Below, in pieces: positions 59,101 to 63,186 of a DNA stretch of 64,000 nucleotides. Where the stretch lies: contig NC_084591.1 in assembly GCF_033807715.1 (NCBI RefSeq), forward strand, positions 47,982,368 to 48,046,367, given 5' to 3'. Made by a program: the position numbers and the translations under genes. Within the stretch, counting starts at the first letter, position 1. Each line of letters begins with the position of its first letter. Under the pieces are notes generated by a model, which searched no databases, was not told where the DNA came from, and worked only from the letters and a program-made list of their open reading frames with translations. Origin of the DNA: Cololabis saira. Its lineage: Eukaryota > Chordata > Actinopteri > Beloniformes > Belonidae.

Positions 59101-61134
59101 AAGGAAGGAAGGAAGGAAGGAAGGAAGGAAGGAAGGAAGGAAGAAAAGAAGGAAGGAAGGAAGGAAGGAAGGAAGGAAGGGAAAAAGAAGGAAGGGAGGC
59201 AGGAAAGAAGGAAGGAAGGAAGGAAGGATGGACGGAAGGAAGGAAGAAAAGAAGGAAGGAAGGAAGGAAGGAAGGAAGGAAGGAAGGAAGGAAGGAAGGA
59301 AGGAAGGAAGGAAGGAAGGAAGGAAGGAAGGAAGAAAAGAAGGAAGGAAGGGAGGAAGGAAGAAAAGAAGGAAGGAATGAAGGAAAGAAGGAAGGAAGGA
59401 AGGAATGAAGGAAGGAAGGAAGGAAGGAAGGAAGGAAGGAAGGAAGGAAGGAAGGAAGGAAGGAAGGAAGGAAGGAAGGAAAGTAGGAAAGAAGGGAGGA
59501 AAGAAGGAAGGAAGAGAGATAGAAGGAAGGAAGGAAGGAAGGAAGAAAGGAAGGAAGGAAGGAAGGAAGGAAGGGAGAAAAGAAGGGAGGAAGGGAGAAA
59601 AGAAGGAAGGAAGGGAGAAAAGGAGGAAGGAAGGAAAGAAGGAAGGGAAGGGAGAAAGGGAGGAAGGAAGGAAGGAAAGAAGGAAGGAAGGAAGGAAGGA
59701 AGGAAAGAAGGAAGGAAGGAAGGGAGAAAAGAAGGAAGGAAGGGAGAAAAGAAGGAAGGAAGGGAGAAAAGGAGGAAGGAAGGAAGGAAAGAAGGAAGGA
59801 AGGGAGAAAAGAAGGAAGGAAGGAAGGAAGGAAGGAAGGAAGGAAGGAAGGAAGGAAGGAAGGAAGGAAGGAAGGAAGGAAGGAAGGAAGGAACAGGGGA
59901 ATTAGGTCATTTTGACCCAAAGACAGTCCAAAGGTTAAAGCTAGTATTATATCTCTCAATCTCGTTCAGGAAAAGCCTTCGTTCAGTCAGCAATACAATG
60001 CTTAAGTGCTACTGCAGTCATTAAAAACATTTGCTTTCTTGGTTTTCAGGGTTCACGGCATATTTTGAAATAAATGTGTATTTAATGACTATTGTTATAT
60101 CTGCAGCTGTACGACTGTGTTCCTCTGGTCCGCTACCTGCCCCTGCCCTTCAACAAGGCCTTCAAGGCTGTGGAGGTAACGGATACTAATTAACACACGT
60201 CGCATCTTCTGAGTTTGTCATCCATTTAAAACACTATTGTGACCAACACCCGTTTCTTCCGTCCCTTCCTCTTTGTCAGTTTAGTTCTGTCTTTCACCAC
60301 TTCATGTTACTGGATAAAACAGTGATAACCTGGACTGGAATGTTAAGCATTTATAAACACAACATACAGGACTGTCTCAGAAAATTAGAATATTGTGATT
60401 TTCTGTAATGCAATTACAAAAACTAAAATGTCAAACATTCTGGATTCATTACAAATCAACTGAAATATTGCAAGCCTTTTATTATTTTAATATTGCTGAT
60501 CATGGTTTACAGTTTAAGAAAACTCAAATATTCTATCTCAAAAAATTAGAATATTCTGGGAATCTTAATCTTAAACTGTAAACCATAATCAGCAATATTA
60601 AAATAATAAAAGGTTTGCAATATTTCAGTTGATTTGTAATGAATCCAGAATGTATGACATTTTTGCATTACAGAAAATAAAGAACTTTATCACAATATTC
60701 TAATTTTCTGAGACAGTCCTGTAGTGCCAGTTCAAATTACACAACAAATACTTATTTTTATTTAAACGTAAAACTGTTGCAATGCTTCTTATAGGAAGCT
60801 GTCTGGTAAAATAATAATACATCTTATTTGAAGGCGCCTTTCTTGGCGCTCAAGGTCCCAATACATACACAATACACAATAAAATATTTGTAATTGTGAT
60901 ATTTATTTTATTGAAGTCATATATGCATGTGTAGTTTGGTGTAACGTCAGCTGTTCCACCACCTTTTACAGGACAGTCATCAGGTTGTTGTTGCCGTTGC
61001 TTCCAGTCCTTTTTTCTCTTTTCTTAAAGACGTATTTAAGTATTGCGAAGCGTTTCGTGACCGAACACAAGGTGAGCAGAGTCCCAGGGGAGCCACGGGA
61101 TTTAGTCGACTGCTATCTGGATGAACTGGAGAAG
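16996..61134 (+). CDS. cytochrome P450 family 2-like gene, six exons, 3' part beyond window
   Basis: Join of 16996-17157, 54218-54380, 57336-57488, 57577-57738, 60107-60175 and 61030-61134. CYP2 enzymes are ER-anchored haem monooxygenases of xenobiotics, fatty acids or steroids (family knowledge). Seen here: a hydrophobic N-terminal anchor, the PPGPP hinge, and the helix-C WREHR motif. All junctions are GT-AG with phases 0, 1, 1, 0, 0. Exon 4 has a +1 insertion that ends the frame, and the usual exon 5 is split in two. Exons for the I-helix, ExxR and haem-binding Cys are not in the window. VPGEPRDLVDCYLDELEK resembles the fish CYP2X/2AD group, but I do not name a member. Intron 1 is 37,060 bp and holds the tRNA array. 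If the exon-4 insertion is real this is a pseudogene. Confidence 0.8.
17194..18277. mobile_element. MITE bordered by TTAACCCTGG...GGTCAA inverted repeats, filled by (TTCC)n
   Basis: Left border TTAACCCTGGTACCGTCT..GGGTCAA, right border TTGACCCTCAGACAGCACCAGGGTTAA; these are inverted repeats of about 27 bp. The interior (17236-18250) is a degenerate pyrimidine tract of TTCC/CTCCC units on +. Open frames reading LPSFLPSF or KEGRKEGR are artefacts of the 4-bp repeat. TTAA or TA may be the target duplication. Confidence 0.8.
18278..19273. other. P450 intron 1, no recognised feature
   Basis: AT-rich intronic sequence; I see no gene, tandem repeat or transposon end. Confidence 0.5.
19282..20040. 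mobile_element. hAT-type MITE, copy 1 of 2, TSD TGTGTATC
   Basis: Left CAGAGGTGGTAGTAAC, right CTCTACCCAGATCTG, perfect 8-bp duplication TGTGTATC (19274-19281, 20041-20048). Subterminal 'TTTTACTTTTACTTGAGTA' motifs recur in both orientations near both ends. Confidence 0.9.
20230..20595. mobile_element. palindromic Tc1/mariner-like MITE, copy 2 of 4
   Basis: CAGGACTGTCTCAGAAAA ... TTTTCTGAGACAGTCCTG flanked by TA (20228-20229, 20596-20597). The whole element is nearly self-complementary around 20410-20440, giving a ~180-bp stem. Confidence 0.9.
20857..22172. mobile_element. DNA transposon remnant with GGGGCCTCATTTA termini
   Basis: Left GGGGCCTCATTTAAAA and right TTTATAGATGAGGCCCC are inverted repeats. 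Internal parts include GTACGC/GTGCACG-rich ends, a nested 'CCCCCCCACTTTT' repeat pair (21382-21422) and a GC-rich hairpin. No transposase frame was found and the target duplication is unclear. Confidence 0.6.
21541..21653. repeat. GC-rich hairpin
   Basis: ACACCAACGCAGAGCCTACG on the left is the reverse complement of CGTAGGCTCTGCGTTGGTGT on the right, with ATGGTTC/GAACCAT beyond it. Arms are about 45 bp. Confidence 0.85.
22173..22785. other. P450 intron 1, left of the tRNA array
   Basis: No gene. Words around 22490-22560 (GGGTGTAGCACCAAATTCTGG, GGGCCTCTAT) look like a dispersed fish repeat end. Confidence 0.4.
22857..22928 (-). tRNA. tRNA-Cys(GCA) unit 1
   Basis: Class A, G18A. First unit of the array. 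No T4: the downstream site reads TTTC. Confidence 0.8.
23259..23330 (-). tRNA. tRNA-Cys(GCA) unit 2
   Basis: Class A, G18A, C6-G67 pair instead of U-G. No T4. Last unit before the transposon interruption. Confidence 0.8.
23494..24378. mobile_element. DNA transposon remnant interrupting the tRNA array
   Basis: Left GGCTGCGTCCGAAATTCC and right GGCATTTCGGACGTACCG are imperfect inverted repeats with GTACT/AGTAC-rich subterminal sequence. A second element (about 23981-24330, TTTAAAGAAGCTTGAGGCAGG to GAGCATCATGCTCCTTTAA) appears nested in it. It lies between units 2 and 3. Confidence 0.6.
24712..24783 (-). tRNA. tRNA-Cys(GCA) unit 3
   Basis: Class A, G18A; A7G gives a G-U pair at the base of the acceptor stem. 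T4 present. Confidence 0.8.
25105..25176 (-). tRNA. tRNA-Cys(GCA) unit 4
   Basis: Class A, G18 kept; T-loop A58 changed to U, so the universal m1A58 site is lost. T4 present. Confidence 0.8.
25464..25535 (-). tRNA. tRNA-Cys(GCA) unit 5
   Basis: Class A, all invariants kept; T4 replaced by TTTC. Confidence 0.9.
25848..25919 (-). tRNA. tRNA-Cys(GCA) unit 6
   Basis: Class A, all invariants kept, T4 present. Good reference copy. Confidence 0.95.
26216..26287 (-). pseudogene. tRNA-Cys pseudogene unit 7
   Basis: Class B; position 1 is C, so the 1-72 pair is lost; D-loop altered. Confidence 0.8.
26608..26679 (-). tRNA. tRNA-Cys(GCA) unit 8
   Basis: Duplicate of unit 4 (offset 1503 bp), same A58U. 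Confidence 0.8.
26967..27038 (-). tRNA. tRNA-Cys(GCA) unit 9
   Basis: Duplicate of unit 5, also without T4. Confidence 0.9.
27351..27422 (-). tRNA. tRNA-Cys(GCA) unit 10
   Basis: Duplicate of unit 6; all invariants kept, T4 present. Confidence 0.95.
27719..27790 (-). pseudogene. tRNA-Cys pseudogene unit 11
   Basis: Duplicate of unit 7 (class B). Confidence 0.8.
28111..28182 (-). tRNA. tRNA-Cys(GCA) unit 12
   Basis: Class A, G18 kept; C25A breaks the D-stem pair with G10, and T-loop position 60 is G. Confidence 0.7.
28479..28550 (-). tRNA. tRNA-Cys(GCA) unit 13
   Basis: Class A, all invariants kept, T4 present. Confidence 0.95.
28871..28942 (-). tRNA. tRNA-Cys(GCA) unit 14
   Basis: Class A but G18A and two T-stem mismatches; probably not functional. 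Confidence 0.6.
29263..29334 (-). tRNA. tRNA-Cys(GCA) unit 15
   Basis: Class A, invariants kept; one harmless-looking variable-loop change (A to U). T4 present. Confidence 0.9.
29631..29702 (-). tRNA. tRNA-Cys(GCA) unit 16
   Basis: Class A, invariants kept; A26G, a common base at that site. T4 present. Confidence 0.93.
29999..30069 (-). pseudogene. tRNA-Cys pseudogene unit 17
   Basis: Class C, G18A, C at position 1; also A58U. Confidence 0.8.
30390..30461 (-). tRNA. tRNA-Cys(GCA) unit 18
   Basis: Class A, G18 kept; G65C opens the outer T-stem pair. Confidence 0.75.
30782..30853 (-). pseudogene. tRNA-Cys pseudogene unit 19
   Basis: Class B with extra mismatches in the anticodon stem (positions 42-43) and D-stem (C11G). 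Confidence 0.8.
31174..31244 (-). pseudogene. tRNA-Cys pseudogene unit 20
   Basis: Class C, G18A. Confidence 0.8.
31565..31636 (-). tRNA. tRNA-Cys(GCA) unit 21
   Basis: Class A, G18A, G1A (1-72 pair lost); T-loop reads TTCAAAT as in other vertebrates. Confidence 0.65.
31957..32028 (-). tRNA. tRNA-Cys(GCA) unit 22
   Basis: Class A, all invariants kept, T4 present. Confidence 0.95.
32349..32420 (-). pseudogene. tRNA-Cys pseudogene unit 23
   Basis: Duplicate of unit 19 (offset 1567 bp), same extra stem mismatches. Confidence 0.8.
32741..32811 (-). pseudogene. tRNA-Cys pseudogene unit 24
   Basis: Class C; duplicate of unit 20 (offset 1567 bp). Confidence 0.8.
33132..33203 (-). tRNA. tRNA-Cys(GCA) unit 25
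   Basis: Duplicate of unit 21 (G1A, G18A). Confidence 0.65.
33524..33595 (-). tRNA. tRNA-Cys(GCA) unit 26
   Basis: Duplicate of unit 22; all invariants kept. Confidence 0.95.
33916..33987 (-). pseudogene. tRNA-Cys pseudogene unit 27
   Basis: Class B, G18A. The spacer to its right (before unit 28) carries the 21-bp deletion. Confidence 0.8.
34287..34358 (-). tRNA. tRNA-Cys(GCA) unit 28
   Basis: Class A, invariants kept; one G-to-A change in the variable loop. T4 present. Confidence 0.92.
34679..34749 (-). pseudogene. tRNA-Cys pseudogene unit 29
   Basis: Class C with a further T-stem change (GGCATG on +). Confidence 0.8.
35070..35141 (-). tRNA. tRNA-Cys(GCA) unit 30
   Basis: Class A, all invariants kept, T4 present. 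Confidence 0.95.
35462..35533 (-). tRNA. tRNA-Cys(GCA) unit 31
   Basis: Class A, G18A, C6-G67 pair. T4 present. Confidence 0.8.
35854..35924 (-). pseudogene. tRNA-Cys pseudogene unit 32
   Basis: Class C, G18A. Confidence 0.8.
36246..36318 (-). tRNA. tRNA-Cys-like unit 33, 73 nt
   Basis: Class E: one base inserted at the variable region, G18 to U, and position 5 unpaired (acceptor reads GGGGTTA). Likely inactive. Confidence 0.55.
36639..36710 (-). pseudogene. tRNA-Cys pseudogene unit 34
   Basis: Class B with additional D-loop change (TGCTATTG on +). Confidence 0.8.
37031..37102 (-). tRNA. tRNA-Cys(GCA) unit 35
   Basis: Class A, invariants kept; no T4 (TTTC). Confidence 0.9.
37399..37470 (-). 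tRNA. tRNA-Cys(GCA) unit 36
   Basis: Class A, G18A, and A at 39 unpairs the anticodon-stem end; no T4. Confidence 0.65.
37791..37861 (-). pseudogene. tRNA-Cys pseudogene unit 37
   Basis: Class C, G18A. Confidence 0.8.
38183..38254 (-). tRNA. tRNA-Cys(GCA) unit 38
   Basis: Class A, all invariants kept, T4 present. Confidence 0.95.
38575..38646 (-). pseudogene. tRNA-Cys pseudogene unit 39
   Basis: Class B; duplicate of unit 27 (offset 4659 bp), followed by the same 21-bp spacer deletion. Confidence 0.8.
38946..39017 (-). tRNA. tRNA-Cys(GCA) unit 40
   Basis: Duplicate of unit 28, same variable-loop change. Confidence 0.92.
39338..39408 (-). pseudogene. tRNA-Cys pseudogene unit 41
   Basis: Duplicate of unit 29 (class C, GGCATG). 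Confidence 0.8.
39729..39800 (-). tRNA. tRNA-Cys(GCA) unit 42
   Basis: Duplicate of unit 30; all invariants kept. Confidence 0.95.
40121..40192 (-). tRNA. tRNA-Cys(GCA) unit 43
   Basis: Class A, G18A; duplicate of unit 31. Confidence 0.8.
40513..40584 (-). tRNA. tRNA-Cys(GCA) unit 44
   Basis: Class A, all invariants kept, T4 present; sits where the 4659-bp duplication would predict a class C unit, so a recombination junction lies nearby. Confidence 0.95.
40897..40968 (-). tRNA. tRNA-Cys(GCA) unit 45
   Basis: Class A, all invariants kept, T4 present. Confidence 0.95.
41265..41336 (-). pseudogene. tRNA-Cys pseudogene unit 46
   Basis: Class B with D-loop change. Confidence 0.8.
41657..41728 (-). 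tRNA. tRNA-Cys(GCA) unit 47
   Basis: Class A, G18 kept; G67 to U leaves a U-U at pair 6-67. Confidence 0.75.
42025..42095 (-). tRNA. tRNA-Cys-like unit 48, 71 nt
   Basis: Class D: intact D- and T-loops but G67 deleted, leaving a shortened acceptor strand. Confidence 0.55.
42416..42486 (-). pseudogene. tRNA-Cys pseudogene unit 49
   Basis: Class C, G18A. Confidence 0.8.
42807..42878 (-). tRNA. tRNA-Cys(GCA) unit 50
   Basis: Class A, G18A, A9G, C6-G67 pair. Confidence 0.75.
43199..43269 (-). tRNA. tRNA-Cys-like unit 51, 71 nt
   Basis: Class D; duplicate of unit 48 (offset 1174 bp). Confidence 0.55.
43590..43660 (-). pseudogene. tRNA-Cys pseudogene unit 52
   Basis: Class C; duplicate of unit 49. 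Confidence 0.8.
43981..44052 (-). tRNA. tRNA-Cys(GCA) unit 53
   Basis: Duplicate of unit 50 (G18A, A9G). Confidence 0.75.
44373..44443 (-). pseudogene. tRNA-Cys pseudogene unit 54
   Basis: Class C, G18A. Confidence 0.8.
44764..44835 (-). tRNA. tRNA-Cys(GCA) unit 55
   Basis: Class A, all invariants kept, T4 present. Confidence 0.95.
45156..45227 (-). pseudogene. tRNA-Cys pseudogene unit 56
   Basis: Class B; next spacer has the 21-bp deletion plus a private 9-bp deletion near 45325. Confidence 0.8.
45518..45589 (-). tRNA. tRNA-Cys(GCA) unit 57
   Basis: Class A, all invariants kept, T4 present. Confidence 0.95.
45910..45980 (-). pseudogene. tRNA-Cys pseudogene unit 58
   Basis: Class C, G18A. 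Confidence 0.8.
46301..46372 (-). tRNA. tRNA-Cys(GCA) unit 59
   Basis: Class A, G18A. T4 present. Confidence 0.8.
46693..46763 (-). pseudogene. tRNA-Cys pseudogene unit 60
   Basis: Class C plus an anticodon-stem mismatch (G30C). Confidence 0.8.
47084..47155 (-). tRNA. tRNA-Cys(GCA) unit 61
   Basis: Class A, G18 kept; G64U opens one T-stem pair. Confidence 0.78.
47476..47547 (-). pseudogene. tRNA-Cys pseudogene unit 62
   Basis: Class B; duplicate of unit 27 (offset 13560 bp), with the 21-bp spacer deletion. Confidence 0.8.
47847..47918 (-). tRNA. tRNA-Cys(GCA) unit 63
   Basis: Class A, all invariants kept, T4 present. Confidence 0.95.
48239..48309 (-). pseudogene. tRNA-Cys pseudogene unit 64
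   Basis: Class C with an added T-stem substitution (CCCTGAG on +). Confidence 0.8.
48630..48701 (-). tRNA. tRNA-Cys(GCA) unit 65
   Basis: Class A, all invariants kept, T4 present. Confidence 0.95.
49022..49093 (-). tRNA. tRNA-Cys(GCA) unit 66
   Basis: Class A, G18A, and C-to-G in the 5' T-stem (one mismatch). Confidence 0.68.
49414..49484 (-). pseudogene. tRNA-Cys pseudogene unit 67
   Basis: Class C; duplicate of unit 32 (offset 13560 bp). Confidence 0.8.
49806..49878 (-). tRNA. tRNA-Cys-like unit 68, 73 nt
   Basis: Class E; duplicate of unit 33 but G18 is kept here. Confidence 0.55.
50199..50269 (-). pseudogene. tRNA-Cys pseudogene unit 69
   Basis: Class C; its 13560-bp counterpart (unit 34) is class B, so this position was exchanged. 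Confidence 0.8.
50590..50661 (-). tRNA. tRNA-Cys(GCA) unit 70
   Basis: Class A, invariants kept; no T4. Counterpart of unit 35. Confidence 0.9.
50958..51029 (-). tRNA. tRNA-Cys(GCA) unit 71
   Basis: Class A, G18A; no T4. Lacks the anticodon-stem mismatch of its counterpart, unit 36. Confidence 0.78.
51350..51420 (-). pseudogene. tRNA-Cys pseudogene unit 72
   Basis: Class C, G18A; counterpart of unit 37. Confidence 0.8.
51742..51813 (-). tRNA. tRNA-Cys(GCA) unit 73
   Basis: Class A, all invariants kept, T4 present. Confidence 0.95.
52126..52197 (-). tRNA. tRNA-Cys(GCA) unit 74
   Basis: Class A, all invariants kept; counterpart of unit 45 (offset 11229 bp). Confidence 0.95.
52494..52565 (-). 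pseudogene. tRNA-Cys pseudogene unit 75
   Basis: Class B; counterpart of unit 46. Confidence 0.8.
52886..52957 (-). tRNA. tRNA-Cys(GCA) unit 76
   Basis: Class A, all invariants kept; counterpart of unit 47 without its G67 change. Confidence 0.95.
53254..53325 (-). tRNA. tRNA-Cys(GCA) unit 77
   Basis: Class A, all invariants kept, T4 present. Confidence 0.95.
53646..53717 (-). tRNA. tRNA-Cys(GCA) unit 78
   Basis: Class A, G18A; no T4. Last unit: its 5' flank breaks off about 20 bp later at a LINE fragment. Confidence 0.8.
53738..54163 (-). mobile_element. L2-like LINE fragment (C-terminal reverse transcriptase)
   Basis: Minus-strand peptides SKSVKNLGVIFDS (54163-54120) and, one frame over, HLKNIARVRPFLSQASTEVL then LDYCNALLSGLPKK, LTRTRGREHITPVLKSLHWL and VFKCLNGLGPSYLS are the thumb/C-terminal part of L2/CR1-type RTs common in fish. 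A frameshift near 54118 and a degraded QNAA motif show it is dead. It joins the tRNA array directly at its 3' side and ends about 55 bp before P450 exon 2. Confidence 0.75.
54218..54380 (+). CDS. P450 exon 2
   Basis: CTTCCAG|CTGAGGAAG to AATAAAG|GTAGAC, 163 nt, phase 0 in and phase 1 out, as in CYP2 exon 2. Reads LRKSYGDVYSLFLGSRPAVV then ISGLTAVKEAFVIKATDFAA and RPQDLLVNDITQNK, the beta-1 sheet, helix B and start of the B-C loop (substrate recognition site 1). Confidence 0.9.
54462..55028. mobile_element. probable MITE with CAGGCCCCGTTAACAC / GTGGAAACGTGGCCTTA ends
   Basis: The two ends are imperfect inverted repeats of the GGCC-CGTTTACAC type seen in fish hAT MITEs; the interior has matched AAACG/CGTTT words. 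No clear target duplication. Confidence 0.5.
55029..55365. other. P450 intron 2, no recognised feature
   Basis: Mixed-composition intronic sequence; no gene or repeat recognised. Confidence 0.5.
55371..55660. repeat. minisatellite, ~22-bp unit AATATTACGAGAATAAAGTCGT
   Basis: About thirteen units; variation is mostly TATGAGAATAAAGTCATA versus TACGAGAATAAAGTCGTA, i.e. CpG sites decaying to TpG/CpA. Confidence 0.9.
55701..55855 (+). pseudogene. degenerate integrase-type transposon N-terminus (tentative)
   Basis: With three in-frame stops the + strand reads MRNIEHLVKLYFGIGFTN.EILNLLPHQH.IIISIRTLQRL, which resembles the N-terminal helix-turn-helix of fish integrase-core transposon proteins. No integrase core can be followed. 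Weak, memory-based call. Confidence 0.3.
55856..56294. other. P450 intron 2, no recognised feature
   Basis: A 106-codon frame runs through here without recognisable content; it may be more of the degenerate element upstream. Confidence 0.35.
56303..57269. mobile_element. hAT-type MITE, copy 2 of 2, with nested MITE
   Basis: Same family and orientation as 19282-20040. Ends CACAGGTGGTAGTAAC / CTCTACCCAGCTCTG; duplication CAGAGTAC (56295-56302) versus CATAGTAC (57270-57277), one difference. A separate element fills 56714-56967. Confidence 0.85.
56714..56967. mobile_element. nested MITE (TTTAAAGCAGCACAATGTAAC termini)
   Basis: Inverted ends AAAGCAGCACAATGTAACTT and AAGTTACATTGTGCTGCTTT. Absent from copy 1 of the host element, so the insertion is read directly by comparison; CTTTA flanks both sides. 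Confidence 0.8.
57336..57488 (+). CDS. P450 exon 3 (helix C)
   Basis: TGGAAG|GAATG to AGCATTG|GTACGC, 153 nt, phase 1 both ends. Reads GMIMVDYGSTWREHRRFALM then TLRNFGLGKTSMEDRIYDEL. WREHR is the CYP helix-C WxxxR motif that contacts a haem propionate; FGLGKTSMEDRI is typical of CYP2 helix C-D. Confidence 0.88.
57577..57738 (+). CDS. P450 exon 4, with +1 frameshift
   Basis: TTTTCCAG|GTAAAACC to TCCATG|GTGAGT. Starts GKTLSPRVLFHNAA in frame, then one extra C in the CCC at 57616-57618, after which the conserved text SNIICKVLFGTRYDLNDD...VQCFTELNKTVNGPWSM continues in the next frame. Length is 162 nt; CYP2 exon 4 is normally 161. Without correction translation stops about 15 codons later. Confidence 0.85.
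57964..59938. mobile_element. MITE bordered by TTAACCCTTGTGCTGTC, filled by (GGAA)n
   Basis: Left TTAACCCTTGTGCTGTCTTT-GGGTCAA, right TTGACCCAAAGACAGTCC...GGTTAA, the same family as 17194-18277. Interior 57990-59892 is about 1.9 kb of AAGG repeats with recurring 40-bp markers (GGGAAAAAGAAGGAAGGGAG then GCAGGAAAGAAGG), showing higher-order duplication. All long frames here are repeat artefacts. Confidence 0.85.
60107..60175 (+). CDS. P450 exon 5a
   Basis: CTGCAG|CTGTACGAC to GTGGAG|GTAACG, 69 nt, phase 0 both sides. Reads LYDCVPLVRYLPLPFNKAFK, the helix F-G start of CYP2 proteins. Normally one exon with the next. Confidence 0.82.
60367..60721. mobile_element. palindromic Tc1/mariner-like MITE, copy 3 of 4
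   Basis: CAGGACTGTCTCAGAAAA to TTTTCTGAGACAGTCCTG with flanking TA (60365-60366, 60722-60723). Lies in the intron that splits exon 5. Confidence 0.9.
60724..61029. other. intron between P450 exons 5a and 5b
   Basis: Near 60825 'GAAGGCGCCTTTCTTGGCGCTCAAGG' looks like a LINE 3' piece. A pyrimidine tract at 61005-61025 precedes the acceptor. Confidence 0.4.
61030..61134 (+). CDS. P450 exon 5b
   Basis: TTCTTAAAG|ACGTATTTA to GAGAAG|GTACGT, 105 nt, phase 0. Reads TYLSIAKRFVTEHKVSRVPG then EPRDLVDCYLDELEK, the helix G end and G-H region; PRDxxDCYLDE is a hallmark of CYP2. 5a plus 5b total 174 nt, close to the usual 177-nt single exon. Confidence 0.85.
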
Positions 61135-61198
61135 GTACGTTGCAGAAAAAACACTCAGTTATTCTGGATATGTTGTGTGTGTGTGTAAAAGTGTAAAT

Positions 61199-61436
61199 AT
61201 GGTGTAAAAGCTAATTTATTTCAATAATTCAACTAGAGTATGGTGTAAAAGTTAATTTATTTCAATAATTCCACTAGAATATGGTGTAAAAATTAATTTA
61301 TTTCAATAATTCAACTAGAACATGGTGTAAAAGTTAATTTATTTCAATAATTCAACTAGAACATGGTGTAAAAGTTAATTTATTTCAATAATTCAACTAG
61401 AACATGGTGTAAAAATTAATTTATTTCAATAGATTA
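61199..61436. repeat. 41-bp minisatellite, about six units
   Basis: Units start at 61199, 61240, 61281, 61322, 61363 and 61404 with ATGGTGTAAAAGTTAATTTA; the last is truncated. Confidence 0.95.
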
Positions 61437-61445
61437 GAAATTTGC

Positions 61446-61597
<152 letters not shown>

Positions 61598-61601
61598 TAG
61601 A

Positions 61602-61880
61602 CAGTACAGGAGTTGAGGGGAGTTAGGGGGGATGGCATCCCCCCCTGAAATAAAAACAGTCCAAATCATCCCCCCTGTAAAACTACCATCCCTCCTTTCC
61701 ATCCCTTATGTCATTTCATCAATGAATGTGGTTTTACTGCTATTTCAACATTTAGAGTCATCACCAGAAAAATAACACCAGAAAAATAACTCATTTGACA
61801 ATTTTCATCTGTTTCAAGTACATTTTCACTTGAAATAAGTAGAAAAATCTGTCAGTGGGACAAGATTTATCTTCTTATTA
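61602..61880. mobile_element. hAT-like MITE, copy 3 of 3, truncated
   Basis: CAGTACAGGAGTTGAGG start, collinear with the left ~280 bp of 13702-14000, then cut at CTTCTTATTA, where a different element begins. Confidence 0.85.
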
Positions 61881-62850
61881 AGTAAGTCAGGGATAATGCC
61901 CGACGAGGTGTCCATTATCATAAATATATGTACGACGCAGGGGCGTGAACGGTTTGCCTCCGTGAAGTCCATATATTTATGTTAATGTAACATCGAAGTG
62001 CATTATCCCGCTTATACCACAGTCACTTACCAAAAAACATCAATATTAAATCAGTTCTTCATGCTTTAATGTGTTTTCAGTGTAAATCATTAGTTTTATA
62101 ACAAGCCACAGCTGAGCGGCTGAGCGACTATTTAATCTCTCGTCTGTATCCCAGTCATCAATTGTTAAATTCCCCAAATAAATTAAAATAAATTACAAAA
62201 TCACTCATGTCTCCGTCCTGCGGTAGCCGGCTCTTCTTCTCTGAATCTCCGTTGCCGTGGTTACCACCTGTCAGTTGATCCAGCGCAATGATATTAAAGA
62301 TATCAGGCAATTTGACCGAACTTGTTTTCTAGGTGTAGAACAGGGGTCTTCAACCCGCGGCTCTTTAGCGCCGCCCTAGTGGCTCCTGGAGCTTTTTCAA
62401 AAATGTTTGACCTTTTTTTTCTTCCTTTTTTTTTCTTTTTTTCTTCCTTTTCGCATTCCTTTTTTTCCTCTTTTTTTCCTTTCTTCCTTTCCTTTTTTTC
62501 TATCTTTTTCTTCCTTTTTTCTCTTTTTCTTTTACAACATTAATCTCAACATTTCAACTTTTTTCTCGACATTTCGACTTTTTTCTCGAAGTGCATAATG
62601 AAAAATAAATCTCCCCCAGTTATAACTAATATAGAAACATGCAGCATGTGTTTCTTCATTCTAAGGCTGATACAAGACTTTTCATTTTTTGCGGCTCCAG
62701 ACATATTTGTTTTTTGTGTTTTTGGTCCAATATGGATCTAAAACATTTTGGGTTGCCGACCTCTGAGTTAGTTTATCACTTTTAACCTCCACCTGCCAGC
62801 CAATCAGAAACGAGTATTCACACAGACCGTGGTATAAATAAATATAACCT
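61881..62850. mobile_element. unidentified element with CTTATACCAC / CCGTGGTATAA words, split by 62341-62765
   Basis: The GGATAATGCCCGACGAGG...CATTATCCCGCTTATACCAC part and the right part ending ACCGTGGTATAA look like the two sides of one fish DNA element with an hAT-like insert between them. Boundaries and family are uncertain. Confidence 0.35.
62341..62765. mobile_element. hAT-like element (CAGGGG...CAACCC), copy 2, uninterrupted
   Basis: Sister of 8559-10651: same ends (CAGGGGTCTTCAACCCGCGG, GGGTTGCCGACCTCTG) and same interior, lacking the mariner insert. Flanking 8-mers do not match well. Confidence 0.75.
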
Positions 62851-62990
62851 TTATTAGGTACACCTTGCTGGTACCGGGTTGGACCCCCTTTTCTTTCAGA
62901 ACTGCAGATTAAACAAGGAACTGGAAACATTCCTCTGAGAGTTTGGTCCATATTGTTCATATTCAAGGGTCATTTTCAGAATCTTAAAGC
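62843..62990. mobile_element. fish repeat fragment (TTTATTAGGTACACC...GTACCGGGTTGGACCC)
   Basis: Recognised by eye as an abundant fish repeat end; no coding content. Confidence 0.45.
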
Positions 62991-63186
62991 CCCTTATCAC
63001 TGGGGTCAAATATCTACAGGAATATATATATACTCAGAATTATTTTTTCTGCTTTTTAATCACAATTATGTACATTGTATCGTACTCTAAAACTCTAGTT
63101 ATGTTTCATCTTACTGATTTTCAGGGTTCCTACGGGGGCTTGAAATCCTTGAAAGTGCTTGAATTTCAATGTTGTGTTTTCAAGGC

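Noticed and set aside
57938..60024. Frames of 673 and 683 codons (LPSFLPSF / KEGRKEGR)
   Set aside because: Four-base tandem repeat without stops; intron 4 of the P450.
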